A stretch of DNA of 54,145 nt from Gemmatimonadota bacterium (GCA_007125845.1 SLCK01000061.1:1-54145), one strand, 5' to 3'. Numbered from the stretch's first letter, positions 16,142 through 24,791 are shown. Notes: generated by a model not told the origin, from the sequence alone. A program made the numbers and translations.

Positions 16142-17149
16142 GTGACCGGAAGACGATTCGAGGACCTGTCCTTGACCGAGGTGAGGGACCTGAGCGAGTC
16201 TGCCGCGGCGGTCGCCGCCGCGGTGACCGCGGGGATCTTCACGGCCCTGGCCGACGAACCGGCGGCCGCCCCCCGGCTCGCCGCCCGTCTCGGCCTCGAT
16301 CCCCGCGGAGTGGAAATCTTGCTCCCCTTCCTGGAGGAGCTGGGGCTCCTGGAGCGAGGTCACGACGGATACCGACCGGCTGCACGTGCCAAGCGAGAGC
16401 TCGTGGACCCCGAGTCCTCCGGCTACCAGGCTGGAGGCCTGCCCCTGTGGCTTACCACTCTGCAGGCCTGGACCCGGCTTCCCGAGTCGCTCGAGACCGG
16501 CGAGCCGATCGACTCGGCGGACAGGGAGGAGGAATCGGATGAAGAAAGCCGACGGAGGAGGATCGCCACCTTCATGGCGGGAATGGCGGCCGCGCCGCGG
16601 GACCGGATCAGGCGCCTGGTCGACGGGGTGCTGGAGCGGACGCCGAACGCCCGAATGGTGCTGGACCTCGGAGGCGGTCCCGGCCATATCAGCCAGGCGT
16701 TCGTGGAACGGGGACTCGAGGCAACGGTCCTCGATCGACCCGAAGTCATCGATTTCGTGCGAGAGGAGTACGGCCTGGCGGACCTGGAAGGAATCCAGAC
16801 GGTCGGGGCCGACTTTCTCGAGGATCCGCTTCCCAGAGGCCCATTCGACATCCTCCTCGCGAGCAACATCCTCCACATGCTCTCTCCCTCCGAGATCCGC
16901 ACACTCCTCCGCCGCGCTCGGACCGTTGCGGCCCCGAATGGCGTCCTCGCCGTCGCCGACTTCGTGCGGGGCCTTAGCCCCCGGGCGGCCCGATTCGCGC
17001 TGACCATGCTTCTGCGCACGGAGGGGGGAAACACGTATACCCTCGAGGAGCACCGAGACTGGTTCAGGGAGGCCGGGTTCGACGAGCCCGAGGTGACGGA
17101 GCTGGATCCGGATCGCCAGCTCGTTACCGCAGTCGTGGTGAACGGTTGA
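16142..17149 (+). CDS. SAM-dependent O-methyltransferase-like protein with N-terminal dimerisation domain
   Basis: A 335-residue protein. GTG 16142 is chosen because GGAGG (16132-16136), inside the last codons of the deacetylase-like gene, precedes it by five bases; the open frame extends upstream but lacks a site. Residues 20-95 form a winged-helix dimerisation domain (AAAVTAGIFTALAD...LAARLGLDPRGVEILLPFLEELGLL). Motif I is 'VLDLGGGPGHIS', followed by 'ATVLDRPEVIDF' and 'FDILLASNILHML' (motif IV region). This is the small-molecule O-methyltransferase architecture (hydroxyneurosporene/tetracenomycin type). Substrate unknown. Confidence 0.88.
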   Translation: MTGRRFEDLSLTEVRDLSESAAAVAAAVTAGIFTALADEPAAAPRLAARLGLDPRGVEILLPFLEELGLLERGHDGYRPAARAKRELVDPESSGYQAGGLPLWLTTLQAWTRLPESLETGEPIDSADREEESDEESRRRRIATFMAGMAAAPRDRIRRLVDGVLERTPNARMVLDLGGGPGHISQAFVERGLEATVLDRPEVIDFVREEYGLADLEGIQTVGADFLEDPLPRGPFDILLASNILHMLSPSEIRTLLRRARTVAAPNGVLAVADFVRGLSPRAARFALTMLLRTEGGNTYTLEEHRDWFREAGFDEPEVTELDPDRQLVTAVVVNG

Positions 17150-17199
17150 CCCGAGCCCCCATCCGGAATCGCCCGCCATGACTGTCCCCACAGATCAAG

Positions 17200-18276
17200 T
17201 CATCCATGCCAGCGAAAGGGCAGGACGAGTTGAACCGGATCTTCATCAGGCGAGTCCAGCGACGAGACGGTGATCCCCAGGAGTCGGATCGCTCCGCAGG
17301 GCGCAGCGGGAGCTTCCAGGAGCCGGCCGGCGACCCGGCGGAGCTCGTCCACCTCACGCACCGGATGCTCGAGTGTGGTCTGACGGGTCGTGGTGCGGAA
17401 GTCGGAATCCTTGAGCTTCAGGGTCACGGTCCTGCCTCGGGCATCGGCATGCTCCAACCTCTCGGCCACCCGGGCGGCGATCTCCCCGAGAGCGTCCCGC
17501 AGGGCACCGAGCTCGCTCAGATCCACCTCGAAGGTCCGCTCCGCTCCTATGGACTTCCGTTCCCGGTGCGGCTCCACCGGACGCTCGTCCCGGTCGTGGG
17601 CCAGCCGGTGGAAGAAGCGGCCTCGCTTGCCGAAGTGTCGGACCAGCTCGACCTCGGTCAGCAACCGCAGTTCCCTCCCCGTGGTCACGCCGAGCGACTC
17701 GAGCTTCTCGGCCGTCCTGGGTCCGACGCCCGGAAAGCTGTCCACGGGAAGTCGCTCGATGAAGGTGGACGCCTCCTCGGGCCTGACCACCGTGAGCCCG
17801 TCCGGCTTCTCGAAGGCGCTCGCCGCCTTTGCCACGAACTTCGATCCGGCAACCCCGGCCGAAGCGGTCAGGCCCGTCTCCCTACGGATGTCGCGCTTGA
17901 TCTCCTGCGCGGTCAGGGTCGCGGAAGGAGGGCCGAGCTTCGGCTGGGTGACGTCGAGGTAGGCCTCGTCCAGCGAGAGGGGCTCGACCAGATCGGTGTA
18001 GCGTCGGAAGATCTCGCGGATGCGCCGCGCCTCCTCCCGGTAGACCTCGAAGCGCGCCTTGCGAAAGACGAGCGCGGGACACCGACGAACGGCCTCGTGC
18101 GAAGGCATCGCCGACCGGACACCGAAGCGCCGCGCCTCGTAGCTCGCTGCGGCCACGACGCCCCGCCTCGACGTCCCGCCCACGGCGACGGGCCTTCCTC
18201 TGAGCTCCGGATCGTCTCGCTGCTCCACCGAGGCGTAGAAAGCGTCCATGTCCACATGGAGAATGCGACGGATCAT
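17200..18276 (-). CDS. dinB: DNA polymerase IV (Y-family translesion polymerase)
   Basis: A 358-residue protein. ATG 18276 overlaps the stop of the upstream membrane hydrolase gene (ATGA). It begins 'ILHVDMDAFYASVEQRDDP' with the catalytic D-x-D, has the steric-gate FY, 'PLSLDEAYLDVT' (second catalytic D-E), and 'LTASAGVAGSKFVAKAAS'. The helix-hairpin-helix 'FPGVGPRTAEKLESLGVTT' and a little-finger domain follow. The C-terminus 'VQLVLPF' resembles a beta-clamp-binding peptide (QLxLPF), which targets the polymerase to the sliding clamp. All key residues are intact. Length is normal. Confidence 0.97.
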   Translation of the reverse strand: MIRRILHVDMDAFYASVEQRDDPELRGRPVAVGGTSRRGVVAAASYEARRFGVRSAMPSHEAVRRCPALVFRKARFEVYREEARRIREIFRRYTDLVEPLSLDEAYLDVTQPKLGPPSATLTAQEIKRDIRRETGLTASAGVAGSKFVAKAASAFEKPDGLTVVRPEEASTFIERLPVDSFPGVGPRTAEKLESLGVTTGRELRLLTEVELVRHFGKRGRFFHRLAHDRDERPVEPHRERKSIGAERTFEVDLSELGALRDALGEIAARVAERLEHADARGRTVTLKLKDSDFRTTTRQTTLEHPVREVDELRRVAGRLLEAPAAPCGAIRLLGITVSSLDSPDEDPVQLVLPFRWHG

Positions 18277-19988
18277 GAGCGCGCCTCGGCCAGCGCCCTC
18301 GCCAGTCGCTTGAGGCGTTCCACGTCTTCGGAGGACCAATCCGGGGGATCCGTCACCGCGATCCAGGCATCGATGTAGTGCTCGGGGGCGTAGACATGGC
18401 CGTAGCCCATTGGCGCCGTGTCCCCCGCACCCATGTCGACCACAAGCTGGAGGAAGGTCACCACCGGATACCAACGCAACTCCTGGGAGACGTCGGGGCC
18501 GCGCGGCTCGAGCATCCATTCCGGTTGCCGGTAGAGCGATTGCTGCTCGAAGAAGGTGATCGGGTCGCTGGCGTACTGGAGGTAGACGATCCGGATCGGG
18601 CCCCAGTCGGCACCCGGGATATCCAGGTGGTTCTCCTGGTTGGTGAATCGGATGATCGACCCGTCCCTGAACCGGGGAAGCCACGCGGGTGAATCGGGCT
18701 GGCGCTGAGCCGTGATCGTCCGCCAGTTGACCCCCTGGAAGGGCGGACCGGTCCAGAGTGCGCCCGCAAAGGGATCGGCGATGACGTCATAGAGGTCGGC
18801 GGCCCGCTCCGAGTTGAGCGCCCCAAGACTCAATCCGTGAAGATAGAGGTCGGGCCGGTCATCCCTGGGGAGCCCCGTCCAGTGCCCATAGATCTCCTGG
18901 AAGACCGCGCGCGCCGTCTCTTCCCCGTACTCCGGTTCGACGAGGAGCGAAAGCCAACTCGGGAGATACGAGTACTGCACGGCAACGCTGGCCACATCCC
19001 CGCGGTGCAGGTACTCCAGGGTATCGAGGGCGTCGGGATCCACCCATCCGGTGCCTGTCGGAGTGGCCAGGACCAGGAGAGCGCGCTCGAAGGCGTCCAC
19101 CCTCTCCAGCTCCTCGAGCGCCAGGCGGGCCCGCTCTTCGATCGTCTCCGCCGAGTTCAGGCCGACGTACACCCGGATGGGCTCGATCGGCGGATGGATG
19201 GGCTCGGGCCCGAAGAAGTCCTGCAGATCCGCGAGCGTGGGCCCCGCCGCGACGAACTCCCGCCCCCGGCGTCCCAGGTCGTCCCACGCCAGGAGCGATG
19301 CCGAGCTCCCGGTGCGTCCCGGATCCGTTGGCTGAGCGAACTCCGGCTCGATGCGGGCGTCGACCTGTTGAAAGGACGCGTCCATGGTCCCGATCGCGAA
19401 CTGGAAGAGGACGCCATTGAGCACGATCCAGAAGAGTGCGATCGCGAGCACCGCGCCCGCCACGTTCGCCACGTGAGCCGGAATGAAGCGGTCCAGCCAG
19501 GTGGAAATCGACCGAAAGGTCCACGCGAACAGACGTCCGACGCCGAGGAGCGTGACCGAGACCAGCACGGCGATCGCCCCCACGCGAAACGGTTGGGCGC
19601 TGTCCACCGGCTCGAGCTCCATCAGCACCCGGATCGAGTTCTGCCACTCGGCCGCCGTGTAGAGGAAGATCAGGGCAGTGGTCACCGAAACGCCCGCCGC
19701 AACGAGGGTCGCGACCCGCTGCACTGTTTCGCGCGGCAGTGGCAGCTCCACGTAGCCCCAGAGCCAGCGGCCGAACACCCCCACCCCGTAGCCCGCGGCC
19801 AGGGAGGCTCCCGAGAGCACACCCTGCATTGCGAAAGAACGGGGGAGGAGGCTGGGCGTGAGCGACCCCGCGAAGAAGAGGGCTGCAACGAGCAGCCCCG
19901 GCGTCGAGAGCGTGGCCGCGAAGCGGAAGGTCCAATACGCGACCTGGGAGTGCAACCACCGGCCCCAGCGGAGGGGAGGCGGGGTCAT
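18273..19988 (-). CDS. Multi-pass membrane alpha/beta-hydrolase (Abhydrolase_9 family)
   Basis: A 571-residue protein; ATG 19988 follows GAGG. Residues 20-240 contain five to six helices (e.g. LLVAALFFAGSLTPSLLPRS, typical of the family's N-terminal membrane domain). The soluble part from about 250 has 'PIRVYVGLNSAETIEERA', 'YSYLPSWLSLLVEPEYG' and the nucleophile elbow 'LHGLSLGALNSE' (GxSxG, Ser). 'SQELRWYPVVTFLQLVVDM' near the end supplies the region of the last catalytic residue. These are probably lipases or esterases with an active site facing the periplasm. The dinB start overlaps its stop, so it heads a two-gene operon. Confidence 0.88.
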   Translation of the reverse strand: MTPPPLRWGRWLHSQVAYWTFRFAATLSTPGLLVAALFFAGSLTPSLLPRSFAMQGVLSGASLAAGYGVGVFGRWLWGYVELPLPRETVQRVATLVAAGVSVTTALIFLYTAAEWQNSIRVLMELEPVDSAQPFRVGAIAVLVSVTLLGVGRLFAWTFRSISTWLDRFIPAHVANVAGAVLAIALFWIVLNGVLFQFAIGTMDASFQQVDARIEPEFAQPTDPGRTGSSASLLAWDDLGRRGREFVAAGPTLADLQDFFGPEPIHPPIEPIRVYVGLNSAETIEERARLALEELERVDAFERALLVLATPTGTGWVDPDALDTLEYLHRGDVASVAVQYSYLPSWLSLLVEPEYGEETARAVFQEIYGHWTGLPRDDRPDLYLHGLSLGALNSERAADLYDVIADPFAGALWTGPPFQGVNWRTITAQRQPDSPAWLPRFRDGSIIRFTNQENHLDIPGADWGPIRIVYLQYASDPITFFEQQSLYRQPEWMLEPRGPDVSQELRWYPVVTFLQLVVDMGAGDTAPMGYGHVYAPEHYIDAWIAVTDPPDWSSEDVERLKRLARALAEARS

Positions 19989-20229
19989 TGCTGCACCTCG
20001 CGGCCTGCCCGGTCGATCGGCGGGGCCGCTTCCAGTCGCAGAGGTCGAACGCTCGTCGGGGAATGTGTCTTCATGGAAGAGAGCGGGGAGGCGCGTGCGG
20101 CGTACGACGCGCGCGCCGCGCACGCGGAACGGCGGCCGGTCGGGTCCTTCCGATTTTCTTTGGACGACTTCAGAAGTGCAAGTTCGGGGCCGACGTCGTC
20201 GGGGCGAGCCGTGAAGAGCTCCGGCAGAG
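19989..20229. other. Intergenic region, no supported gene
   Basis: Between the membrane hydrolase (reading left) and the 3' end of the toxin gene. One open frame starting ATG near 20074 (MEESGEARAAYD...) has no ribosome site and no family resemblance. Nothing else was seen. Confidence 0.4.
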
Positions 20230-20496
20230 CTATCGGGAAAGCAGGTCTTCGTAGTCAGCGTGGGAGCCGGTCCAGAACCAGATCAGACGATCTCCCTCCC
20301 GGACGGCAAGTGCGCGGCAACCGAGACTCACTCGGGCGGAGCAAATCCGACGGCTCGGGTGGACCTGTTTGAACTGAAGGCTCGGGTGGGAGGGATCATG
20401 ATTGAAGAGCCCATAGGCCTTCCGAGCCCGTTGTTGGATATGTTCCGCAAGATCGCCGAGGGCCTTTCGAAAGCGGTGGGTGGTAAGGGATTTCAC
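20230..20496 (-). CDS. RelE/ParE-family toxin
   Basis: An 88-residue protein whose ATG overlaps the antitoxin stop. The sequence has the family layout: 'RFRKALGDLAEHIQQRARKAYGLF', 'PSHPSLQFKQVH', 'ICSARVSLGCRALAVREGDRLIWFWTGSHADYEDLL'. The 'RVS-x-G-x-RA' strand and the 'W-x-G-x-H-x-D-Y' end are typical of the small RelE/ParE-like toxins often annotated as cytotoxic translational repressors. Most members cleave mRNA on the ribosome or poison gyrase; which one applies here cannot be decided from the sequence. Confidence 0.88.
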   Translation of the reverse strand: MKSLTTHRFRKALGDLAEHIQQRARKAYGLFNHDPSHPSLQFKQVHPSRRICSARVSLGCRALAVREGDRLIWFWTGSHADYEDLLSR

Positions 20497-20711
20497 AAAT
20501 CGGCTGGATCAAACGTCCCCGTGTCTCCCGCCGCGTTCTCGGCCAGAGCCTCATCTGCCAGCTCCTCCAGCAACTCACCCGAACGTTCGAGGGTCTTCGA
20601 CCAGCGATCCTCCATGGCCAGCTCCTCCAGGAGCCGCTTCGCCAGCGCGTCCTGCTCTTCTGGAGAGAGCTTGCTCGCCTCGTCGAACGCTTTCTTGAGC
20701 AGGTGGGTCAT
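20493..20711 (-). CDS. Antitoxin of the RelE/ParE-type pair
   Basis: A 72-residue protein. ATG 20711 has AGGAG six bases upstream. It is helical and acidic: 'LLKKAFDEASKLSPEEQDALAKRLLEELA' is the common N-terminal segment of antitoxins in this class, and a flexible acidic tail (ENAAGDTGTFDPADL) should wrap the toxin. It lies upstream of the toxin with a 4-bp overlap, the usual order for such modules. No DNA-binding motif is evident, so autoregulation may be weak or mediated by the complex. Confidence 0.85.
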   Translation of the reverse strand: MTHLLKKAFDEASKLSPEEQDALAKRLLEELAMEDRWSKTLERSGELLEELADEALAENAAGDTGTFDPADL

Positions 20712-20814
20712 AGACGTCTCCTGTGTCCAATGTCGGCGGTCGCGCTTTGCTACCCTCGGTCCGTTCGGCGGTTCGAGCGAGCCCGCGTCTGCGTCGTCAT
20801 CCGAGCCGCAGGCG

Positions 20815-21246
20815 GTGGAGGAGGGCGGCCCCCTCGTGGACTGCAGTGTGCACCAGATCGACCTGGCCCGCTGGTGGCTCGACTCGGAGGTGCGCTGGCA
20901 GCAAGGACTCGGCGTCTGGCTGGACACCTACGAAGCTCCGGATCACGTCTTCCTGCACACGGGTCACGAATGCGGCGCACATGCGATGATCGAGGTCAGC
21001 TTCTCCTACAACACCACCTCCCTCGAGCCGAGGACCCACTTCCTGTACGAGTTGATCGGCACCGACGGCGGGATCCGCGCGACCCGGATCGCCAAGACCG
21101 CGACCCAGGAGGCGATCCGAAACCAGGATGCTCCCAGCCGCGAGTGCCCGTCCACGAAGATCCAGGCGACCGACGTGCGACCGATCCCCGGGGAAATCTC
21201 TCTCGACACGCTCGACCTTCCCCTGCTTCAGATCTATCCGGACTGA
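20815..21246 (+). pseudogene. Truncated Gfo/Idh/MocA-family oxidoreductase (C-terminal part only)
   Basis: About 143 residues starting near GTG 20815 match only the C-terminal domain of this family: 'GGPLVDCSVHQIDLARWWL' is the catalytic-domain helix (GGx-L-x-D-x-x-x-H-x-x-D, with the active-site His), followed by 'HAMIEVSFSYN' and 'YELIGTDGGIR'. The NAD-binding N-terminal half (GxGxxG, EKP motif) is missing; the toxin-antitoxin module occupies the expected position upstream. It ends inside the convergent diacylglycerol-kinase gene (13-bp overlap). It cannot be a working dehydrogenase. Confidence 0.75.
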
Positions 21247-22145
21247 TCCCGTCCGTCGACGGGCGATGCTGCCACCACTACGGGCAATCGGGTGGCGTGG
21301 ACTTCGAGTTGAAACTGGGAGGCTTCGAACGCTTCCCCATCGACGCTCACGGGAAGCGGGGACCCTGAGCTCAATCGGACGACCCGCCCTCTCGTGCGCA
21401 CGAGCGCCTCGTGATCGTGCATGTCCCCTGCCAGGACATGGGCTGCCAGACCGGGAAGCTGGAGGAGCGGAGCGTCGAGGATGAGCGTGATGTCGAGCTC
21501 GCCGTCGAAGAGGTCGGCCCTGGGCGCCACGGGGATGCCGCTGCCTGCCGTCGTCCCGTTCGCCACGGCGACATTGAGGACCTCGTAGCTTCCCTCGCGA
21601 CCGTCGATCTCGATGCGGATGGGATACAGGCATCGCTCCCCCCAGGTCTCGATGCCGCAGCGGACGTAGGAAAGAGGCCCCCAGGTCCGCTTCACCTCCT
21701 CGTCGAGCGCGTCGTGAAGGGCACCGGAGAACCCGCCGGTGAAGGCGTTCAAGAAGAAGGAATCGGGGTGCCCGTCCATCGTGAGTCGGACGACGTCCAT
21801 CGGACGCGGGGTCCCCCGTTCCAGCAGAGCCAGCGCTTCGGGAATCTCCAGCGGAACCCCCAGCGATCGGACCAGATCATTTCCCGTGCCCATCGGGACG
21901 ATTCCCAGGGCCGTCTCGGAGTCCTCGGCTTCGAGAATGCCGAGGGCCACCTCGCGAACCGTACCGTCGCCCCCTGCAGCCGCCACGATCTCGGTTCCGG
22001 CGAAGGCCGCTTCCCTTGCCCACCGCCGCGCGTCCCCCGCCCCGAAGGTGGCGCGGAGCTCCGCCTCCTCGCGAGTCGAAACCCAGCCCTCGATCTCGTC
22101 GGATTCTGCCCCGGACCCCGACGTGGGATTCAGAAGGATCAACAA
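21234..22145 (-). CDS. Diacylglycerol/sphingosine-kinase-like lipid kinase
   Basis: A 303-residue protein from TTG 22145. 'LLILLNPTSGSG' is the N-terminal strand-loop; 'VAAAGGDGTVREVALGIL' carries the GGDGT nucleotide-binding motif; 'LGIVPMGTGNDLVRSLGVP' is the GTGND motif; 'FLNAFTGGFSG' and 'LFDGELDITLI' are the other family marks. Bacterial DgkB-type enzymes phosphorylate diacylglycerol to recycle lipid. There is no good ribosome site before the TTG; a strong hairpin ends immediately upstream, which may affect expression. Confidence 0.93.
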   Translation of the reverse strand: MLILLNPTSGSGAESDEIEGWVSTREEAELRATFGAGDARRWAREAAFAGTEIVAAAGGDGTVREVALGILEAEDSETALGIVPMGTGNDLVRSLGVPLEIPEALALLERGTPRPMDVVRLTMDGHPDSFFLNAFTGGFSGALHDALDEEVKRTWGPLSYVRCGIETWGERCLYPIRIEIDGREGSYEVLNVAVANGTTAGSGIPVAPRADLFDGELDITLILDAPLLQLPGLAAHVLAGDMHDHEALVRTRGRVVRLSSGSPLPVSVDGEAFEASQFQLEVHATRLPVVVAASPVDGRDQSG

Positions 22146-22183
22146 GCGAGGGGCGCGAGCCGGATCCGGCCCACGCCCCTCGC
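22146..22183 (-). terminator. GC-rich hairpin between the secreted hydrolase and kinase genes
   Basis: Perfect 10-bp arms GCGAGGGGCG (22146-22155) and CGCCCCTCGC (22174-22183) enclose an internal GCCGGATCCGGC palindrome. It follows the stop of the upstream hydrolase gene by 21 bp on the minus strand and stops one base before the kinase TTG. It may terminate the hydrolase transcript or occlude the kinase start. There is no U-tract. Confidence 0.55.
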
Positions 22184-22204
22184 TCTCACCTCCATGCGGC
22201 CCCG

Positions 22205-23227
22205 TCAGCGATCCGACCCGTCCTGCCCGCCTTCCTCGTCGAGGAAGAACTCGATCAGCGCGGGATGAAGGAGGTCCTGCGCCTCCCAGTGGGGGTTGTG
22301 GCCCACGTTCGGAAAGAGCACCAGTCGGCCGTTCGGGAAGGATTCCGCGGCGTTCCGGGCGAACTCCGGAAAGCGGGGCCCGTCCTCTTCCCCACCGATG
22401 ACCAGGGACGGAGCCTCGATCTGCGGCCAGTCGTAGACGATCGGCGTCGTGCGGATCACGTTGCTGTTCAGCGCCCGCACCATGGCGAGGCGGGGCCAGT
22501 CACCGCTCAGCCCCCAGCCGTAGTGGATGCGCACATACTCGAGGTAGGCGTCGTCCCACTCGACCACATGGCCCCGTATGATGTTGCGAGCCGTGTCGTA
22601 GCTGTGGACGGGAGAGGCTTGCGGCTCGCTCCACGCCTGCCCGGCTCGATTGTCGGAGAGGGCGATCGAGTTCACGAGCGCCACGTGGGTGGTCACGTCC
22701 GGGTAGGCCAGCGCAAACCGGGTCGCGACCATGCCCCCGTAGGAGTGCCCCGCCACCGCCGCTTGCTCCACCCCGAGGTGATCCAGAACCCGCCTGGTGT
22801 TCGCGGCATGCATGTCCAGGCTGTAGGGGATGATTGGCTTCGAGGACTTCCCGTAGCCGATCTGGTCGACCGCGATGACCCGGAATCCCGCCTCGCTCAG
22901 CGCCTCGATCGTCCACTCCCAGGACTTGGCGAAGTAGTTGCCGCCGTGCAGGAGGACCACATTCCGACCGTTCGCCTGGCCCGTCGGCTGCACGTCCATG
23001 AAGGCCATGCGCACGTCCTCCCCGTAGAGCGTAAACTCCACGTAGGAGACCGGGTGCGGGTAGTCCACGTCCTCCAGGCTGATGGAGACCGGGCCCCAGT
23101 GGTCCGGCGGCTGATCGGGAGGAGCCTGCGCCTCGACGGCCGCAGGGCCGGACAAGAGGGCCAGGTGGGCCAGGAAGAGGGCCGCTGCCAGCGGCGTCCG
23201 GATTCCTCGATCTCCCTTCGTGTTCAT
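22205..23227 (-). CDS. Secreted alpha/beta-fold hydrolase
   Basis: A 340-residue protein with a signal peptide (residues 1-34, cleavage near VEAQA). 'VVLLHGGNYFAKSWEW' is the oxyanion region (HGG), 'GHSYGGMVATRFALAYPD' holds the nucleophile Ser, 'VIGGEEDGPRFPEF' supplies the Asp segment, and 'FPNVGHNPHWEAQDLLHPALIEFF' the catalytic His. The arrangement is that of epoxide hydrolase or haloperoxidase-type esterases; the mature enzyme should be periplasmic. Substrate cannot be read. A hairpin follows the gene. Confidence 0.92.
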   Translation of the reverse strand: MNTKGDRGIRTPLAAALFLAHLALLSGPAAVEAQAPPDQPPDHWGPVSISLEDVDYPHPVSYVEFTLYGEDVRMAFMDVQPTGQANGRNVVLLHGGNYFAKSWEWTIEALSEAGFRVIAVDQIGYGKSSKPIIPYSLDMHAANTRRVLDHLGVEQAAVAGHSYGGMVATRFALAYPDVTTHVALVNSIALSDNRAGQAWSEPQASPVHSYDTARNIIRGHVVEWDDAYLEYVRIHYGWGLSGDWPRLAMVRALNSNVIRTTPIVYDWPQIEAPSLVIGGEEDGPRFPEFARNAAESFPNGRLVLFPNVGHNPHWEAQDLLHPALIEFFLDEEGGQDGSDR

Positions 23228-23328
23228 GGTCCGCTCCTCGCATCTAGCGTCGACTTGGGGGCACCTTCATCGTACGCTTGGTCGAGCCACCGAACAACGA
23301 ATTTCGTGGATGAGGGACCGGCGAGCTC

Positions 23329-24147
23329 TCAGGGGAAGCCGGCAGCGGCCCAAACCGCCGTGAGCACGACCCCCGCCAGGATCGCCACCAGCAGGCTGGT
23401 CAACGTTCCGATGAGGTAGTATTCGGCGAACTCCCTCCGCTTCAATTCCTCGAACCGAGCGATGGACTTGGCGGCCAGAAGGAGTGCAAGCGCCGTCCAC
23501 TCGCCCAGGAGGAGGAGGATGAGCGCGATGGTCCGCTCGAGGATCCCGATCATCCTCCCGCTGCCGGGAGGGCCGGTTTCAGGCGCCTTCTCCGGGCCCT
23601 CGTCGAGATCCGAGCCCTCAGCGGAATTCAGCGGGACGCGGACGGATCTCAGGGTCGCCCGCACGATCGTGTCTCCGCCGCTCCACACGAAGGCGAACAC
23701 TCCCGCCGTGAACACCACGGCCGTCCAGGTGGTCAGGACGTCGAACGGGAGATGGGGACGGGGGTCTCCGCGAAGTGCGAACAGGATCGCGGCCGTCGCC
23801 GCGATGGTCAGATGCCCGACCTGGACTGCGAGGAAGGACCCGATTCGTCGGGTGTGCGTGTGCCCGGATCCTTGCTCCGCCCGGCCGACGACGACGTGCG
23901 CGGCCGCGGCCAACGATGCAGCGAGCAGGACCGAAGGACGGAGAATGGGCGCTACGACGACCAGGTGGATCCCGACCACGGTCGAGATCCGGACGAGGAG
24001 CGACGGTGCGCGGTTCTCGTCGCGCCCCCTGGATCCCGAGTGCAGCAGGGCGTCGCCCAGGAGATGGGCGGCCACGAAGAGCCACAAAAGCGGCTGTTCG
24101 GTCGCACTGGGGATGAAGGCCGCCAGGCTCGCACCCGACGCCGTCAT
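23329..24147 (-). CDS. DUF3307 membrane protein partnered with SatD
   Basis: A 272-residue protein. ATG 24147 overlaps the SatD stop (ATGA). It begins with 'LLWLFVAAHLLGDALLHS', the DUF3307 signature (AHxxGDxxxQ-like, with Q replaced), followed by several helices, an acidic linker (residues 180-205) and three more helices with 'LIGTLTSLLVAILAGVVLTAVW' at the end. DUF3307 and SatD are frequently adjacent; the function is unknown. Coupling with a DNA-binding partner suggests a membrane element controlled by, or signalling to, that regulator. Confidence 0.85.
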   Translation of the reverse strand: MTASGASLAAFIPSATEQPLLWLFVAAHLLGDALLHSGSRGRDENRAPSLLVRISTVVGIHLVVVAPILRPSVLLAASLAAAAHVVVGRAEQGSGHTHTRRIGSFLAVQVGHLTIAATAAILFALRGDPRPHLPFDVLTTWTAVVFTAGVFAFVWSGGDTIVRATLRSVRVPLNSAEGSDLDEGPEKAPETGPPGSGRMIGILERTIALILLLLGEWTALALLLAAKSIARFEELKRREFAEYYLIGTLTSLLVAILAGVVLTAVWAAAGFP

Positions 24148-24791
24148 CGGTCGACTCCGGAGAGCGGAGCCCGGAGGGAGCGGAAGATCGCCCGAGCCGC
24201 GTCTTCTCCGTCCAGCACCGAGCGAAAATGCGCACGGGCGAGACCGCGGCTGACCGTGGACTCGTTCACGCCGAACCGCTCGGCCACATCTCGCTGGGAG
24301 CGACCTCTCGCTTCCCGAACATATTCGAGCTCTCTGGCCGTCCAATCCGCACGGATCGCACCCAACAGGGCGAAAAGCGCCCCGAGAACCTCCGTCTCCA
24401 GGCGAGGAAGCCCCTCCGGTTCCAGCCATCGACCACTCCGACCGGCTTTTCGCACCCCGTCGCGCGCCCGGTGAAGGCACGGCCCGTCGACCAGAGAGAT
24501 GTCCTCTGAGAGGTCGGTCGCGACCGGACCTGCCCCGAGCCCCCAGACGAGCCGCTCGGGGTGGACCTCGTCTCCGATGCGCCTCAACACCGCGACGACC
24601 GCCTCCGGGTCGCGGAGGAGCCCCTGGACTTCGTCTCCGGCGACGAGGCGAAAGGGAGCCGCGACCGCATCTCCCAGCTCCTCCTGCAGCGCCTCGAGAA
24701 CCGTGCTCAGCTTCCGCTGCACGCCTCGCCGGTCCTCCATGCGTCGAGAAGCGACGAGGTCTCCGATCAGGGCAAAGTAGGTCTCGTCCAT
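24144..24791 (-). CDS. SatD-family protein with C-terminal helix-turn-helix
   Basis: A 215-residue protein. It begins 'YFALIGDLVASRRMEDR' (SatD mark: IGDIxxSR) with 'FRLVAGDEVQGLL' (GDExQ). The C-terminal part 'RSQRDVAERFGVNESTVSRGLARA' is a clear helix-turn-helix resembling sigma-factor region 4 or SatD-type domains. SatD was first seen as an acid-stress operon gene in Streptococcus mutans, but its activity is unknown. The gene heads an operon with DUF3307, with inverted repeats just upstream of its start that could be its own operator. Confidence 0.9.
   Translation of the reverse strand: MDETYFALIGDLVASRRMEDRRGVQRKLSTVLEALQEELGDAVAAPFRLVAGDEVQGLLRDPEAVVAVLRRIGDEVHPERLVWGLGAGPVATDLSEDISLVDGPCLHRARDGVRKAGRSGRWLEPEGLPRLETEVLGALFALLGAIRADWTARELEYVREARGRSQRDVAERFGVNESTVSRGLARAHFRSVLDGEDAARAIFRSLRAPLSGVDR

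Noticed and set aside
20074-20372. Plus-strand frame starting MEESGEARAAYD between the membrane hydrolase and toxin genes
   Set aside because: No Shine-Dalgarno site, Arg/Ser-rich tail running antisense into the toxin gene.
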